Shown piece after piece: positions 26,770 through 38,073 of a DNA stretch of 64,000 bases. Position 1 is the first letter of the stretch, and each line of letters opens with the position of its first letter. The translations under genes were made by a program, and so were the position numbers. The stretch is from an uncultured Aquabacterium sp. (lineage in GTDB: Bacteria > Pseudomonadota > Gammaproteobacteria > Burkholderiales > Burkholderiaceae_C): contig NZ_CAJYGK010000016.1 in NCBI RefSeq assembly GCF_913773725.1, positions 62,001 through 126,000 of the forward strand. Direction: 5' to 3'. Under the pieces are notes generated by a model. The model was not told where the DNA came from. It was given only the letters and a program-made list of their open reading frames with translations, and did no database searches.

Positions 26770-27999
26770 TCAGAAGTTGCCAACAAACCAGTCGCGTACA
26801 CGGCCGAACAGGGTCTGCACCGACCCCGCCTGCTGTGCCGCTTTCATCCCGCGCGAACGCGCGAGTCTTGCCTCTTCGAGCAAGCCCATGACGGTGGCCG
26901 AGCGCGGGCTGGCCACCATGTCGTGCAGTGCACCCGAGTACAGGGGCAGGCCCTTGCGCACGGGTTTCAGGAAGATGTCCTCGGCGAGTTCGACCATGCC
27001 GGGCATGACGGCCGAGCCGCCCGTCAGCACGATGCCGGAGGACAGCAGCTCCTCGTAACCGGACTCGCGGATCACCTGGTGAACCAGCGAGAAGATCTCT
27101 TCGACGCGCGGCTCGATCACGCCGGCCAGCGCCTGGCGCGAGAGCATGCGCGGGGCGCGGTCGCCCAGCCCCGGCACCTCGACCTGGTCGTTCGGGTCGG
27201 CCAGCAGCTGCTTGGCCACACCGTGCTCGACCTTGATGTCCTCGGCGTCCTTCGTGGGGGTGCGCAGGGCCATCGCGATGTCGCTGGTGATCAGGTCACC
27301 GGCGATGGGGATGACGGCCGTGTGGCGCACCGAGCCATCGGTGAAGATGGACACGTCGGTGGTGCCGGCACCGATGTCGACCAGGGCCACACCGAGCGAC
27401 TTCTCGTCGTCGGTCAGCACGGCGGCGCTCGATGCGCTGGGATTGAGCACCAGCTGCTCGGCCTCCAGGCCGCAGCGGCGCACGCACTTGACGATGTTCT
27501 CGGCGGCGCTCTGCGCGCCCGTCACGATGTGGACCTTGACCTCGAGGCGGCCGCCGCTCATGCCGATCGGCTCCTTCACCTCGTGGCCATCGATGATGAA
27601 CTCCTGCGGCTCGACCAGCAGCAGACGCTGGTCGTTCGGGATGTTGATGGCCTTGGCGGTCTCGACCACGCGCTGCACGTCGATCGGCGCGACCTCCTTG
27701 TCCCGCACGATGACCATGCCCGTGCTGTTCTGGCCCCGGATGTGGCTGCCGGTGATGCCGGTCCACACGCGGCTGATCTTGCAATCGGCCATCAGCTCGG
27801 CTTCTTTCAGCGCCTGCTGGATGGACTGCACGGTCGCGTCGATGTTGACGACCACGCCGCGCTTGAGGCCGTGGCTCGGGGCCACGCCGAGACCCGCGAG
27901 GCGCAGGTCGCCACCGGGCAGGACCTCGGCCACGACCGCCATCACCTTGGCGGTGCCGATGTCCAGTCCGACGACCAGATCCTTGTATTCCTTGGGCAT
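26770..27999 (-). CDS. ftsA: cell division protein FtsA
   Basis: Actin-fold ATPase that anchors FtsZ to the membrane. 409 aa: phosphate-1 loop DLVVGLDIGTAKVMAVV near the N-terminus, 1C SHMA domain after about residue 85, phosphate-2 motif VALVDIGAGTTDVSIF and adenosine motif GIVLTGGSAVMPG. The C-terminal amphipathic membrane-targeting helix ends RVRDWFVGNF. It is 27 bases downstream of ftsQ and precedes ftsZ. Confidence 0.97.
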   Translation of the reverse strand: MPKEYKDLVVGLDIGTAKVMAVVAEVLPGGDLRLAGLGVAPSHGLKRGVVVNIDATVQSIQQALKEAELMADCKISRVWTGITGSHIRGQNSTGMVIVRDKEVAPIDVQRVVETAKAINIPNDQRLLLVEPQEFIIDGHEVKEPIGMSGGRLEVKVHIVTGAQSAAENIVKCVRRCGLEAEQLVLNPSASSAAVLTDDEKSLGVALVDIGAGTTDVSIFTDGSVRHTAVIPIAGDLITSDIAMALRTPTKDAEDIKVEHGVAKQLLADPNDQVEVPGLGDRAPRMLSRQALAGVIEPRVEEIFSLVHQVIRESGYEELLSSGIVLTGGSAVMPGMVELAEDIFLKPVRKGLPLYSGALHDMVASPRSATVMGLLEEARLARSRGMKAAQQAGSVQTLFGRVRDWFVGNF

Positions 28000-28026
28000 G
28001 GTGTGTGTGAAAGGCTCGTGGGTTGA

Positions 28027-28887
28027 TCAGGGTTGAGGCTTGCGCGGCGCCGGCTTGGGCGGCGGCTTCAGCTTCGGTTTGTTGGCGGCATCGGCCCAGG
28101 TGCTGGTGCCACGCAGCTTGACGGCGTAGCCCTGCGGGTAACGGAGGTCGGCCTGCTCCAGCGGGGCCGGGTACTGGCGCTGCAGCGCAGGCAAGGTCCG
28201 CACAAAGCGTTCGGCGCGGGCGCGCACTTCGTCGTCGCTGCCACGGCCCAGTTCGATACGGGCCTCGTTGTCGAGCTGCAGGCTCCACGACCCGCGGGCC
28301 GTCAGGCGCAGGGTGTGGATCTCCCCCAGCGGCTCGAACAGCGGCTGGAGCGCGCGCAGCATGCTCAGCATGCGGGCCGACTCAATGCCGGTGCTGTGGG
28401 CCGGGCCGCGCAGCATCGGCAGGCGCTCGTCTTCGACGTCGCCCAGGTTGGCATCGAAGACCTCGCCCAGCGTGTTGACCAGCTGGTCTTCCTCGTCCTC
28501 GCGGTACCAGTAGGCCGCCGGCTGGTGCTCCTCCAGCGTCACGCGCAGTTCGTTGGGCCACACGCGGTGCACCACGGCTTTGCGCACCCAGGGTACGGCC
28601 TCGAAGGCCTCGCGGGTCTTCTGAAGGTCGATGCCGAAGAAGCTGCCCTGCAGGCGGTGCACGACGTTGGCCCGCACATTGGTGACGTTGTTGCGATGCA
28701 GGTCGCCGCCCACCTCGATGCGCTCGATGGTGAAGTACGGCAGCCGCGACAGGCGCACCAGCCCCGAGGCCAGCAACAGCCCCACGAGCCCGATCGCGAG
28801 CACGATCGTGGCCGTGTTCATCCAGCGGACGTCCATCGGCGTCTCGTCTCGGATGGGGGCAGCGTGCAAGGCTGCGGCGGCAAGCAT
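28027..28887 (-). CDS. ftsQ: cell division protein FtsQ
   Basis: Bitopic divisome protein linking FtsL/FtsB to early proteins. 286 aa from the ATG at 28887, which has AGGAC at suitable distance; a longer frame would overlap ddl. The transmembrane segment is at about residues 25-45 (TIVLAIGLVGLLLASGLV). The POTRA domain begins YFTIERIEVGGDLHRNN and is followed by the FtsQ domain (VPWVRKAVVHRVWPNELRV and EEHQPAAYWY). The C-terminal tail after residue 265 is unusually rich in Lys and Pro. Confidence 0.95.
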   Translation of the reverse strand: MLAAAALHAAPIRDETPMDVRWMNTATIVLAIGLVGLLLASGLVRLSRLPYFTIERIEVGGDLHRNNVTNVRANVVHRLQGSFFGIDLQKTREAFEAVPWVRKAVVHRVWPNELRVTLEEHQPAAYWYREDEEDQLVNTLGEVFDANLGDVEDERLPMLRGPAHSTGIESARMLSMLRALQPLFEPLGEIHTLRLTARGSWSLQLDNEARIELGRGSDDEVRARAERFVRTLPALQRQYPAPLEQADLRYPQGYAVKLRGTSTWADAANKPKLKPPPKPAPRKPQP

Positions 28888-28915
28888 GGTCGGGTCCTGT
28901 GCGCCTTTCGTCGCG

Positions 28916-29890
28916 TCAGCGGGGTGTGCCGTCCAGGCTGGCCGAAGCCAGCAGGTGCACACACAGTTGTTCGTAGCTCAGGCCGGCCACGCGGGCCGAC
29001 ATGGGCACCAGCGAATGGCCGGTCATGCCGGGCGAGGTGTTGATCTCCAGCAGGAAGGGCTGGCGGTCACTCTGGCGGATCATGACGTCGGCACGGGCCC
29101 AGCCGCGGCAGCCCAGCGTGCGGAAGGCCCGCACCACCTGGCGCTGGATCTCGGCTTCCTCGTCGGCGTCCAGTCCGCTCGGGCACAGGTACTGCACCTC
29201 GTCGGTGAAGTACTTGTTCTGGTAGTCGTAGTTGCCACCCGGCGCGACGATGCGGATCACGGGCAGCGCCTGCGCGTGGCCCTCCACGATGAGCACCGGG
29301 CAGGTCGTTTCCTCACCTTCGATGAACTGCTCACACAGCACCTCGGGGTCGTGCTGCGCGGCGGCCGCGTACGCGGCGGCGCACTGGGCGGGGTCGGTCA
29401 CCTTGGTCAGGCCGATGGACGAGCCTTCGCGCGCCGGCTTGACGATCATCGGCGCGCCCAGCACGGCCAGCGCGTGCACGCACTCGTCGGCGCTGCTGAC
29501 CATGCGCCAGTCCGGCGTGGGCAGGCCCTCGAAACGCCAGATGCGCTTGGTCATGATCTTGTCCATCGCGATGGACGAGGCCATGACGCCCGAGCCCGTG
29601 TACGGGATCTTCAGCAGCTCGAGCGCGCCCTGCACGGTGCCGTCTTCGCCACCGCGGCCATGCAGCGCGATGAAGCAGCGGTCCACGCCTTCGGCGCGCA
29701 GGTCTTCCAGCGGGCGCTCGGCCGGGTCGAAGGCGAACGCGTTGACGCCAGCCGACTGCAGCGCCTGCAGCACGCCGGTGCCCGACATGATCGAGACCTC
29801 GCGCTCGGCCGAGGTGCCGCCGAACAGGACGGCAACCTTGCCCAGCGAGGCCGGGTCGATGCGGGGGGGCTGAAGGTGAACCTGGCTCAT
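28916..29890 (-). CDS. ddl: D-alanine-D-alanine ligase
   Basis: Joins two D-Ala for the peptidoglycan stem peptide in an ATP-grasp reaction. 324 aa: [66 protein letters not shown], and the metal site [20 protein letters not shown]. It is the DdlB type usual in dcw clusters. Its ATG overlaps the murC stop (ATGA). Confidence 0.97.
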   Translation of the reverse strand: MSQVHLQPPRIDPASLGKVAVLFGGTSAEREVSIMSGTGVLQALQSAGVNAFAFDPAERPLEDLRAEGVDRCFIALHGRGGEDGTVQGALELLKIPYTGSGVMASSIAMDKIMTKRIWRFEGLPTPDWRMVSSADECVHALAVLGAPMIVKPAREGSSIGLTKVTDPAQCAAAYAAAAQHDPEVLCEQFIEGEETTCPVLIVEGHAQALPVIRIVAPGGNYDYQNKYFTDEVQYLCPSGLDADEEAEIQRQVVRAFRTLGCRGWARADVMIRQSDRQPFLLEINTSPGMTGHSLVPMSARVAGLSYEQLCVHLLASASLDGTPR

Positions 29891-31302
29891 GCCGATGCCT
29901 CTTGCTTCAACAGTTCCGCCACCTTGGCGGGCACGCCGCCGATCGAACCGGCGCCCATGCAGATGACGATGTCGCCGTCGCGCGTGCTCTCGGCGATGGC
30001 CTGCGGCAGCGCTGCCACGTCGTCGACGAAGACCGGCTCGACCTTACCGGCCACGCGCACCGCGCGGGTCAGCGCCCGGCCGTCGGCGGCCACGATGGGC
30101 GCCTCGCCCGCCGCATAGACCTCGGTCAGCAGCACCGCATCGGCCGTGCCCAGCACCTTCACGAAGTCTTCAAAGCAATCACGCGTGCGGGTGTAGCGGT
30201 GCGGCTGGAAGGCCAGCACCAGGCGCTGGCCGGGGAAGGCGCCGCGCGCCGCGTTGATCACGGCGGCCATCTCGACCGGGTGGTGGCCGTAGTCGTCGAT
30301 CAGCGTGAACTGGCCACCGTCGCCGGCACGGCACTGGCCGTGGCGCTGGAAGCGGCGGCCCACGCCGGTGAACTCGCCCAGCGCCTTCACCATCGGGGCG
30401 TCGGGCAGCTCGATCTCGGTGGCCACGGCAATGGCCGCCAGCGCATTGAGCACGTTGTGCACGCCAGGCAGGTTCAGCGTCACGTCCAGATCGGGCATGA
30501 CCTGGCCGTTGCGGCGCTGCACCGTGAAACGCATCTGCCCGCCGGGCAGCGCCACCACATTGACAGCACGCACCTGGGCGTCTTCACCAAAGCCATAGGT
30601 GATCACCGGACGCGAGATCAGCGGGATGATGCTGCGCACGCCGGGATCGTCGGCGCACAGGATGGCCGAGCCGTAGAACGGCATGCGGTGCAGGAAGTCG
30701 ACGAAGGCCTGCTTGAGCTTCGCGAAATCGTGCCCGTAGGTGTCCATGTGGTCGGCGTCGATGTTGGTGACGACCGACAGCACGGGCAGCAGGTTCAGGA
30801 AGGAGGCGTCCGATTCGTCGGCCTCGACCACGATGTACTCGCCCTTGCCCAGCGCCGAGTTGGCACCGGCGCTGTTGAGCTTGCCACCGATCACGAAGGT
30901 CGGGTCGACGCCGGCTTCGGCCAGAATGCAGGTCACCAGCGAGGTGGTGGTGGTCTTGCCGTGCGTGCCCGCAATGGCGATGCCGCGGCGCAGGCGCATC
31001 AGCTCGGCCAGCATCACGGCGCGGGGCACGACGGGGATGCGCCTCGCGCGCGCGGCGATCACCTCGGGGTTGTCGCCCTTCACCGCGGTGGAGGTGACCA
31101 CGGCTTCGGCGCCTTCGATGTGCACGGCCTCGTGGCCGATGAACACACGGATGCCGAGCGAGGCCAGACGGCGCGACGTGGCGCTGTCCGACTGGTCGGA
31201 GCCCGAGACGGTGTAGCCCAGGTTGTGCAGGATCTCGGCGATGCCGCTCATGCCGGCGCCCCCGATGCCCACGAAGTGGATGTGCTTGACGGCGTGCTTC
31301 AT
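29887..31302 (-). CDS. murC: UDP-N-acetylmuramate--L-alanine ligase
   Basis: Adds L-Ala to UDP-MurNAc. 471 aa from the ATG at 31302: UDP-binding [17 protein letters not shown], the ATP loop [15 protein letters not shown], and DEDS-like [24 protein letters not shown] and [12 protein letters not shown] mark the later domains. The start overlaps the murG stop by ATGA and the stop overlaps ddl by the same pattern. Confidence 0.97.
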   Translation of the reverse strand: MKHAVKHIHFVGIGGAGMSGIAEILHNLGYTVSGSDQSDSATSRRLASLGIRVFIGHEAVHIEGAEAVVTSTAVKGDNPEVIAARARRIPVVPRAVMLAELMRLRRGIAIAGTHGKTTTTSLVTCILAEAGVDPTFVIGGKLNSAGANSALGKGEYIVVEADESDASFLNLLPVLSVVTNIDADHMDTYGHDFAKLKQAFVDFLHRMPFYGSAILCADDPGVRSIIPLISRPVITYGFGEDAQVRAVNVVALPGGQMRFTVQRRNGQVMPDLDVTLNLPGVHNVLNALAAIAVATEIELPDAPMVKALGEFTGVGRRFQRHGQCRAGDGGQFTLIDDYGHHPVEMAAVINAARGAFPGQRLVLAFQPHRYTRTRDCFEDFVKVLGTADAVLLTEVYAAGEAPIVAADGRALTRAVRVAGKVEPVFVDDVAALPQAIAESTRDGDIVICMGAGSIGGVPAKVAELLKQEASA

Positions 31303-32408
31303 GCAGACGCCTTTCCGGAAGTAGGTTTCACGTGCTGTTCGATGGCATCGGCCACGGCGGCGGCCGAGCGGGTGCGCGCCAGTTGCCGCGCCCGTTCGGC
31401 CATGGTCAGCAGCTGCGTGCGGTCGAGCGCCATCAGGCGCTGCGCCAGCGCGTCGGCCGACAGCTCGGCTTGCGGCAGGTGCACGGCCGCGCCATGCCCG
31501 GCCATGTACTCTGCGTTGTCGCGCTGGTGCGCCGTGGTCGACACGATCAGCGGGATCAGGATGCTCGGCACACCGGCCGCGCACAGTTCGCTGACGGTGA
31601 TGGCGCCGGCGCGGCACACGATCAGGTCGCAGGCGGCCAGGCGCTCGGCCATGTTGTTGATGAAGGGCAGGACCTCGGCATCGCGGCTGGCGTCGAGGCC
31701 CGCGGCGGCGTAGGCCTTGCGCACGTCTTCGAGGTTGGCCATGCCGGTCTGGTGCGTGATCAGCGGGCGCTGGTCGGCCGGGATCTTCGCCAGCGCCTGG
31801 GGCACGGTGTCGTTCAGCACGCGCGCGCCCAGGCTGCCGCCCACCACCAGCACGCGCAGCGGGCCGGTGCGACCGGCAAAGCGCTCGGCGGGCGGGGCGA
31901 TGGCTTCGATTTCGGCGCGCACCGGGTTGCCGGTCACGCGGGCCACCTTGTGCTGCGAGGCGGGGCCGTCAAAGCCGCAGGCCAGCACGTCGGTGATCGG
32001 CAGCAACGCGCGGTTGCTCAGCAGCATGGCGGCATCGGCATTGACCATCACCAGCGGCAGACCACGGGCCGTGCCCATCACCCCACCAGGGAAGCAGACG
32101 TAGCCACCCATGCCCAGCACGGCCGTGGCCTTGCGGGCTGCCAGAATCTTCCAGCACTCGGCAAAGGCCTTGAGCAGGCGCACGCCGCCGAACAGCGTGT
32201 CGACCGGACTCTTGCCGCGCAGGCCATTGAAGGCGATGGTGTCGAGCGGAATGCCGGTGGGCGGCACGAGGCGGTTTTCCATGCCGCCGGTGGTACCCAG
32301 CCACGACACGGTCCAGCCGCGGCGCTTCATCTCGTCGGCCACGGCCAGGCCGGGCATGATGTGCCCGCCGGTGCCGGCCGCCATGATCACGAGGTGACGT
32401 GCGCTCAT
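31299..32408 (-). CDS. murG: UDP-GlcNAc:undecaprenyl-PP-MurNAc-pentapeptide GlcNAc transferase
   Basis: Converts lipid I to lipid II on the cytoplasmic face. 369 aa: first G-loop [19 protein letters not shown], second [13 protein letters not shown], and the UDP-GlcNAc site with [20 protein letters not shown] and [14 protein letters not shown]. In many homologues the last segment has a PLPxAxDxHQ pattern; here the Ser-Thr-Thr-Ala-His-Gln variant is seen. It overlaps ftsW and murC by ATGA junctions. Confidence 0.96.
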   Translation of the reverse strand: MSARHLVIMAAGTGGHIMPGLAVADEMKRRGWTVSWLGTTGGMENRLVPPTGIPLDTIAFNGLRGKSPVDTLFGGVRLLKAFAECWKILAARKATAVLGMGGYVCFPGGVMGTARGLPLVMVNADAAMLLSNRALLPITDVLACGFDGPASQHKVARVTGNPVRAEIEAIAPPAERFAGRTGPLRVLVVGGSLGARVLNDTVPQALAKIPADQRPLITHQTGMANLEDVRKAYAAAGLDASRDAEVLPFINNMAERLAACDLIVCRAGAITVSELCAAGVPSILIPLIVSTTAHQRDNAEYMAGHGAAVHLPQAELSADALAQRLMALDRTQLLTMAERARQLARTRSAAAVADAIEQHVKPTSGKASA

Positions 32409-33685
32409 GCCCGGCCTCCGCGCATGAGTTGGCGGTTTTCAATGTCAACGCGCAGGCAGATCGCCAGCGCCACGCAGTTGAGCAGGATGGCCGAGCCGCC
32501 GAAGCTCATCAGCGGCAGCGTCAGGCCCTTGGTGGGCAGCACGCCCAGGTTCACACCCATGTTGATGAATCCCTGGCCGCCCATCCACACGGCCACGCCC
32601 TGGGCCACCAGCCCCGAGAACACGCGGTCGAGCGCGATGGCCTGGCGGCCGATGTTGAACAGGCGCACCACCAACCAGAAGAATGCCAGGATGACGATGC
32701 CGACGCCGACAAAGCCGAGTTCCTCGCCGATGACGGCGAGCAGGAAGTCGGTGTGCGCCTCGGGGAGGTAGTGCAGCTTTTCCAGGCTGGAGCCCAGCCC
32801 TTCGCCGAACACCTCGCCACGCCCGAAGGCGATCAGCGAGTGCGTGAGCTGATAGGCCTTGCCCAGCGCGTTCTTCTCGCTCCACGGGTCGAGGTAGGCG
32901 AAGATGCGCTCGCGGCGCCACGGGCTGAGCGTCACCATCAGGGCAAACGCCCCCAGGAGCACGGCCGTGATCAGGAAGAACATGCGGCCGTTGACGCCGC
33001 CCAGAAACAGGATGGCCATGGCAATGGTCGCGATCACCATGAAGGCGCCCATGTCGGGCTCTGCCAGCAGCAGCAACCCGACGACACCCACCGCCACGGC
33101 CATGGGCATCACGGCGCGGAAAAAGCGCTCCTTGACCTCCATCTTGCGGACCATGTAGTCGCTGGCGTACAGCACGATGGCCAGCTTGGCCAGCTCGGAC
33201 GGCTGGAAGTTCATGATGCCCAGCGGCAGCCAGCGGCGTGCGCCATAGACCACCTTGCCTACGTGCGGGATCAACACGAGGATCAACAGCACCAGCGATG
33301 CGATGAACAGCCACGGGGCCCAGCGCTCCCAGGTGGCCATCGGGATCTGGGTCACGACGGCCGCCACACTGATGGCCATGATGATCGAGACCAGGTGGCG
33401 CACGAAGAAATGGTGCGGCGCGTAGTTCGCGAACCGCGGGCTGTCTGGCAGGGCGATCGTGGCGGAGTAGACCATGACCAGTCCACCCAGCAGCAGTGCG
33501 ATCGTGACCCAGACGAGCGGCTGGTCGAAGCCCATCACACGCGACGGGTTGGCGGCGCTGACGTTCACATAGTCCCGAACGGGCAGCGAGCCCGAGCCGC
33601 TCGCATCGCCCCCGCCCAGGCGGGCGCGCAGCCCCCCCAGCAGGCCGCCGAAGCGTCCGGTCAGACCCGCGCGTGACACGCTCAT
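32405..33685 (-). CDS. ftsW: septal peptidoglycan glycosyltransferase FtsW (SEDS family)
   Basis: Polymerises septal glycan with FtsI. 426 aa and ten or so transmembrane helices. SEDS features include [31 protein letters not shown], the catalytic-Asp loop region after [19 protein letters not shown], and the C-terminal [18 protein letters not shown]. The N-terminal cytoplasmic tail of about 50 residues is Gly-rich. ATGA overlap with murG downstream and with murD upstream. Confidence 0.97.
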   Translation of the reverse strand: MSVSRAGLTGRFGGLLGGLRARLGGGDASGSGSLPVRDYVNVSAANPSRVMGFDQPLVWVTIALLLGGLVMVYSATIALPDSPRFANYAPHHFFVRHLVSIIMAISVAAVVTQIPMATWERWAPWLFIASLVLLILVLIPHVGKVVYGARRWLPLGIMNFQPSELAKLAIVLYASDYMVRKMEVKERFFRAVMPMAVAVGVVGLLLLAEPDMGAFMVIATIAMAILFLGGVNGRMFFLITAVLLGAFALMVTLSPWRRERIFAYLDPWSEKNALGKAYQLTHSLIAFGRGEVFGEGLGSSLEKLHYLPEAHTDFLLAVIGEELGFVGVGIVILAFFWLVVRLFNIGRQAIALDRVFSGLVAQGVAVWMGGQGFINMGVNLGVLPTKGLTLPLMSFGGSAILLNCVALAICLRVDIENRQLMRGGRA

Positions 33686-35469
33686 GCGATGTCTCCCCGG
33701 TCGGCCGCCAGCGCCTGCACGGTGTCGATGAACACCTCGGCGCGGTGGGCGTAATTGCGGAACATGTCCAGGCTGGCGCAGGCCGGGCTCAGCAGCACGG
33801 CGTCGCCCTCACGCGCCTGTGCGAAGGCCCAGCGGGTCGCGTCTTCCAGGGTGGCGTGGCGGACCATGGGCAGCGCGTCGCCCTGCGACGTTTCAGCGCC
33901 CTGCAGCACGGCCTCGATGGCCTCGGCGTCGCGGCCGATCAAGGCCACCGCACGCGCGTGGCGGCCCACGGGCTCGCGCAGCGGCCCGAAGTCCTGGCCC
34001 TTGCCGTCGCCCCCCAGGATGACGACCAGCTTGCCTGGCGACAGATCGGCCCCCAGGCCGACCAGTGCCGCGACCGTGGCGCCAACGTTCGTGCCCTTGC
34101 TGTCGTCGATGGCGTCGATGCCCCCCACCGTGGCCACGTGCTCGACGCGGTGCGGCTCACCGCGGTACTCGCGCAGGCCGTGCAGCATCGGTGCCAAGGG
34201 GCAGCCGATGGCGGTGGTCAGGGCCAGCGCCGCCAGCGCGTTCGAGGCATTGTGGCGGCCGCGGATGCGCAGCGCGTCGGCTGGCATCAGCCGCTGCAGC
34301 ACGATCTCTTCTTCCTCGCCCTTCTTGCGCTTGACCGTCAGGTCGGCTTCGCGGGCGCGCACCAGCCAGGCCATGCCGGACTCGGTCACCAGACCGAAAT
34401 CGCCCGGGCGGCGTGGGGCATCCAGACCGAAGTGGACCGACGCACGCTCGACGAGCTTCGACGGCCGGCCACGCACACCCGACTTCACGACCTCGGGCGG
34501 CGGCAGCATGCCCATCACCACCTCGTCGTCGCGGTTGAGCACCATCAGGCCTTGCTTGCCGAAAATGCGGGCCTTGGCGGCGGCATAGGCGGCCATGGAG
34601 CCGTGCCAGTCCAGGTGGTCCTGCGTGATGTTGAGCACCACGGCGGCACTTGGCTCGAAGTGGTTGACGCCATCGAGCTGGAAGCTCGACAGCTCCAGCA
34701 CCCACACGTCGGGCAGCACCTCGAACGTGGGCGCGGGCGGCGGTGGCGGCACCAGGTCGATCAGCGGCGCGTCGGCATCGTCAGACAGCACGGCGGCGCC
34801 TTCGGACTCGTCGGCGGGCGCTGCCAATGCGTCGGCCTCGCTCGGTACGGTCTCGTTCTGCGCGGTCTCGTTCGGTGCGGCGTCGGGCTGCTCGCCCTGC
34901 TCCGGCGCCGCAGCTGCCTCATCGGCACCCTCCGCTTCAGCCGAGGTGCCGCGTGGCGGCTCGGCGTCCAGCGCCTGGCTCAGCGTGTCGAGCAGGGTCG
35001 GCCCGATGTTGCCCGCCAGGCCCACGCGCAGGCCGGCGCGCTCGCACAGCTGCGCCGTCAGCGACGTGGTGGTGGTCTTGCCGTTCGTGCCGGTGATGGC
35101 CAGCACCTTGGGGGCATAGCCCAGGTCGGTCTTGAGGTCGGCCAACGCCGAAGCAAACAGCGACAGCTCACCCCGGACCGGAATGCCCTGCTCATCGGCG
35201 CGCGCGCACAGGGCGGCCACATCGGGCGCGTTGGGGGCCAGGCCGGGGCTCTTGAGCACCAGCTGCACGCCATCCAGCAGCGCCGCATCCAGTCCCTGAT
35301 GCAGCGTGGCCGCAGGCACATCGCGGGCCAGCGTCGCAGCCTGGGGCGGGTTGGCACGCGTGTCGGCCACGCGCACGGTCGAGCCGCACCGGGCGCACCA
35401 GCGCGCCATCGCCAATCCGGAGTCACCCAGACCCAGGATCAGCACGGTGAGGTCCTTGAGGTAGTGCAT
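33682..35469 (-). CDS. murD: UDP-N-acetylmuramoyl-L-alanine--D-glutamate ligase with a long internal insertion
   Basis: Adds D-Glu to UDP-MurNAc-L-Ala. Family motifs are [16 protein letters not shown] (residues 8-23), the ATP loop [13 protein letters not shown] (124-136), [11 protein letters not shown], and [12 protein letters not shown] (256-267). [28 protein letters not shown] and the C-terminal [10 protein letters not shown] complete the fold. At 595 aa it is about 155 longer than E. coli MurD. Residues about 170-250, between [18 protein letters not shown] and [10 protein letters not shown], form an acidic Ala/Glu/Asp/Pro-rich stretch ending in a run of five prolines. This lies in a surface position of the central domain, so activity is likely kept. 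The ATG at 35469 matches the usual start. Confidence 0.95.
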   Translation of the reverse strand: MHYLKDLTVLILGLGDSGLAMARWCARCGSTVRVADTRANPPQAATLARDVPAATLHQGLDAALLDGVQLVLKSPGLAPNAPDVAALCARADEQGIPVRGELSLFASALADLKTDLGYAPKVLAITGTNGKTTTTSLTAQLCERAGLRVGLAGNIGPTLLDTLSQALDAEPPRGTSAEAEGADEAAAAPEQGEQPDAAPNETAQNETVPSEADALAAPADESEGAAVLSDDADAPLIDLVPPPPPAPTFEVLPDVWVLELSSFQLDGVNHFEPSAAVVLNITQDHLDWHGSMAAYAAAKARIFGKQGLMVLNRDDEVVMGMLPPPEVVKSGVRGRPSKLVERASVHFGLDAPRRPGDFGLVTESGMAWLVRAREADLTVKRKKGEEEEIVLQRLMPADALRIRGRHNASNALAALALTTAIGCPLAPMLHGLREYRGEPHRVEHVATVGGIDAIDDSKGTNVGATVAALVGLGADLSPGKLVVILGGDGKGQDFGPLREPVGRHARAVALIGRDAEAIEAVLQGAETSQGDALPMVRHATLEDATRWAFAQAREGDAVLLSPACASLDMFRNYAHRAEVFIDTVQALAADRGDIA

Positions 35470-35483
35470 GGTCTCGTGTTCGT

Positions 35484-36662
35484 TCAGCGCAGCTTCAGCG
35501 ACGACAGGCCCAGCAGGCACAGCAGCATCGTGATGATCCAGAAGCGGACCACGACCTGCGTCTCCTTCCAGCCCGACTTTTCAAAGTGGTGGTGCAGCGG
35601 CGCCATCAGCAGAATGCGCCGGCCTTCGCCGTACTTCTTCTTCGTGTATTTGAAGTAGCTCACCTGCACCATGACGGACAGGGCCTCGAGCACGAACACC
35701 CCGCCCATGAAGGCCAGCACGATTTCCTGGCGCACGATGACGGCGATGGTGCCCAGCGCGCCACCGAGGGCCAACGCGCCGACATCACCCATGAAGACCT
35801 GGGCCGGATAGGCGTTGAACCACAGAAACGCCAGGCCCGCCCCCGACATGGCGGCGCAGAAGATCAGCAGCTCGCCCGCGCCGGGAATGTGCGGCAGCAG
35901 CAGGTACTTGGCGAACACGGCGTTGCCGGTCACGTAGGCAAAGATACCGAGCGCCGCCGACACCATCACCACCGGCATGATGGCCAGGCCGTCCAGGCCG
36001 TCGGTCAGGTTCACCGCGTTGCTGGTGCCCACGATGACGATGTAGGTCAGCACGATGAAGCCCCAGACGCCCAGCGGGTAGCTGACCGTCTTGAAGAAGG
36101 GCACGATCAGGTCGGCCTTGGGCGGCAGGTCGGCCGAGAAGCCGGAGGCCACCCAGTCGATGAAGAGCTGGATCACCCGCAGCGTGTTGACCTCGGAGAC
36201 GTTGAACGCGAGGTACAGCGCCGCGATCAGCCCGATGATGGACTGCCAGAAGTACTTCTGGCCCGAAGGCATGCCTTCTGGGTCTTTCAAGACCACCTTG
36301 CGCCAGTCATCAACCCAGCCGATGGCGCCGAAGCCCAGCGTCACGATCATCACGATCCAGACGAAGCGGTTGGCCCAGTCGAACCACAGCATGGTCGAGA
36401 TGCCCAGCGACAGCAGGATGAGCGCGCCGCCCATTGTGGGCGTGCCCCGCTTGGCGAGATGGGCCTGCACGCCGTACTCGCGGATGGGCTGGCCGATCTT
36501 GAGCTCGGTGAGCTTGCGGATGACGAGCGGACCCAGCACCAGACCGATGAGCAGTGCCGTCATGGCGGCCATCACGGCGCGGAAAGTGAGGTACTGGAAG
36601 ACACGCAGGAAGCCCCAATCCGGGTTGAGACCCTGCAGCCACATGGCCAGACTAAGCAGCAT
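35484..36662 (-). CDS. mraY: phospho-MurNAc-pentapeptide translocase
   Basis: Makes lipid I by transferring phospho-MurNAc-pentapeptide to undecaprenyl phosphate. 392 aa and about ten transmembrane helices. Motifs: [16 protein letters not shown], the DDxxK-like [45 protein letters not shown], and the HHH motif [13 protein letters not shown]. The ATG at 36662 follows a perfect GGAGGT and overlaps the murF stop by 11 bases; a GTG two codons earlier is less likely. Confidence 0.97.
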   Translation of the reverse strand: MLLSLAMWLQGLNPDWGFLRVFQYLTFRAVMAAMTALLIGLVLGPLVIRKLTELKIGQPIREYGVQAHLAKRGTPTMGGALILLSLGISTMLWFDWANRFVWIVMIVTLGFGAIGWVDDWRKVVLKDPEGMPSGQKYFWQSIIGLIAALYLAFNVSEVNTLRVIQLFIDWVASGFSADLPPKADLIVPFFKTVSYPLGVWGFIVLTYIVIVGTSNAVNLTDGLDGLAIMPVVMVSAALGIFAYVTGNAVFAKYLLLPHIPGAGELLIFCAAMSGAGLAFLWFNAYPAQVFMGDVGALALGGALGTIAVIVRQEIVLAFMGGVFVLEALSVMVQVSYFKYTKKKYGEGRRILLMAPLHHHFEKSGWKETQVVVRFWIITMLLCLLGLSSLKLR

Positions 36663-38073
36663 GCGCACCTCCGGACAGGCAGGTGACGACTTGTTCCATC
36701 TTCATGAAGCGAGAACCTTTGACGAGCACGGAAGCCGCATCGGGCGCGGCCTGCGGACTGGCCAGCGCGGCGACGATGTCGGCGGCGCTGGCGAAATGAC
36801 GGGCAGACGCACCGACCGCCTGCGCCGCATGGGCGCACAGCGTGCCGGCTGTCCAGACATGGTCGATGCCGCGTTCGCGGGCATAGGCCCCCACTTCCGC
36901 ATGGAAGGCGGGCCCCTGGTCGCCGACCTCGCCCATGTCGCCCAGCACCAGCCAGTGCGGGCCGGGCAGGCCGGCGAGCATGTCGATGGCCGCGCGCACG
37001 GAGTCGGGGTTGGCGTTGTAGCTGTCGTCCACCAGCGTGAGCGTGCGCCCGGCAAAGGCCACGCGCTTGAGCTGGGAGCGGCCCTTGACGGGCTCGAACG
37101 CGGTGAGGCCGGCCACGATGGCGGCCAGCGGCACGCCCGCACCCAGCGCCGCGGCGGTGGCCGCCAGCGCGTTGCGGACGTTGTGGGCGCCGGCCATGTG
37201 CAGGGCCAGCGCGGCCTCGCCCTGCGGGGTGCGCAGGGTCAGGGCCCAATGGGGATGGTCGTCGCTGACCCACTGTGCCTGGCCCGTGACGGCCGCCGCA
37301 TCGTGTGTGGCGAACTCGAGCTTGTGGCACCCGTTGGCCAGTTCGCGCCAGATGGGGGTGTGCGCATCGTCCGCCGGGAAGACGGCCACCCCGCTACGTG
37401 ACAGCGACTGCAGCACGGCACCGTTCTCGCGCGCCACGGCCTCGACCGTGTGCATGAACTCCTGGTGCTCGCGCTGGGCATTGTTGACCAGCCCGACCGT
37501 GGGCGCGGCCATGGCACTCAGCTGCGCGATCTCGCCCGGATGGTTCATGCCCAGTTCGACCACGGCACAGCGGTGCACGCCTTCGCGCAGGCGCAACAGC
37601 GTCAGCGGCACGCCGATGTCGTTGTTGAAGTTGCCCTGTGTGGCGAGCGCGGCGTCGGGCGTGCCGGCCACGTCCTGCATCCAGGCGCGCAGGATGGCGG
37701 CCACCATCTGCGTGACGGTGGTCTTGCCATTGCTGCCCGTCACGCCGATCAGCGGGATATCGAAGCGCGCGCGCCAGCCGGCAGCGAGCCAGCCCAGCGC
37801 GGCCCGGGTGTCGGGCACGATCAGGCCCGGCAGGCCGCAGGGCTCCACGCCACGCTGCGCCAGTACGGCTGCGGCCCCCGATGCGGCCACCTGCGGCAGA
37901 AAATCATGGGCATCGAAGCGTTCGCCGCGCAGGGCCACGAAGAGGTCGCCGGCCTGCAGCGTGCGGGTGTCGGTGTGCACGCGGCCCAGCGGCGTGGCCG
38001 GATCGCCATGCAGGACCGAGCCAGGCAGCAACGCGTGCGCCAGGCCGAGGGTCATCATCGGGGTGAAGGTCAT
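36652..38073 (-). CDS. murF: UDP-MurNAc-tripeptide--D-alanyl-D-alanine ligase
   Basis: Adds the D-Ala-D-Ala dipeptide in the last cytoplasmic step. 473 aa: [26 protein letters not shown] in the substrate domain (residues about 33-58), the ATP loop [55 protein letters not shown] and [15 protein letters not shown]. It overlaps murE by ATGA and mraY by 11 bases. Confidence 0.97.
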   Translation of the reverse strand: MTFTPMMTLGLAHALLPGSVLHGDPATPLGRVHTDTRTLQAGDLFVALRGERFDAHDFLPQVAASGAAAVLAQRGVEPCGLPGLIVPDTRAALGWLAAGWRARFDIPLIGVTGSNGKTTVTQMVAAILRAWMQDVAGTPDAALATQGNFNNDIGVPLTLLRLREGVHRCAVVELGMNHPGEIAQLSAMAAPTVGLVNNAQREHQEFMHTVEAVARENGAVLQSLSRSGVAVFPADDAHTPIWRELANGCHKLEFATHDAAAVTGQAQWVSDDHPHWALTLRTPQGEAALALHMAGAHNVRNALAATAAALGAGVPLAAIVAGLTAFEPVKGRSQLKRVAFAGRTLTLVDDSYNANPDSVRAAIDMLAGLPGPHWLVLGDMGEVGDQGPAFHAEVGAYARERGIDHVWTAGTLCAHAAQAVGASARHFASAADIVAALASPQAAPDAASVLVKGSRFMKMEQVVTCLSGGAHAA

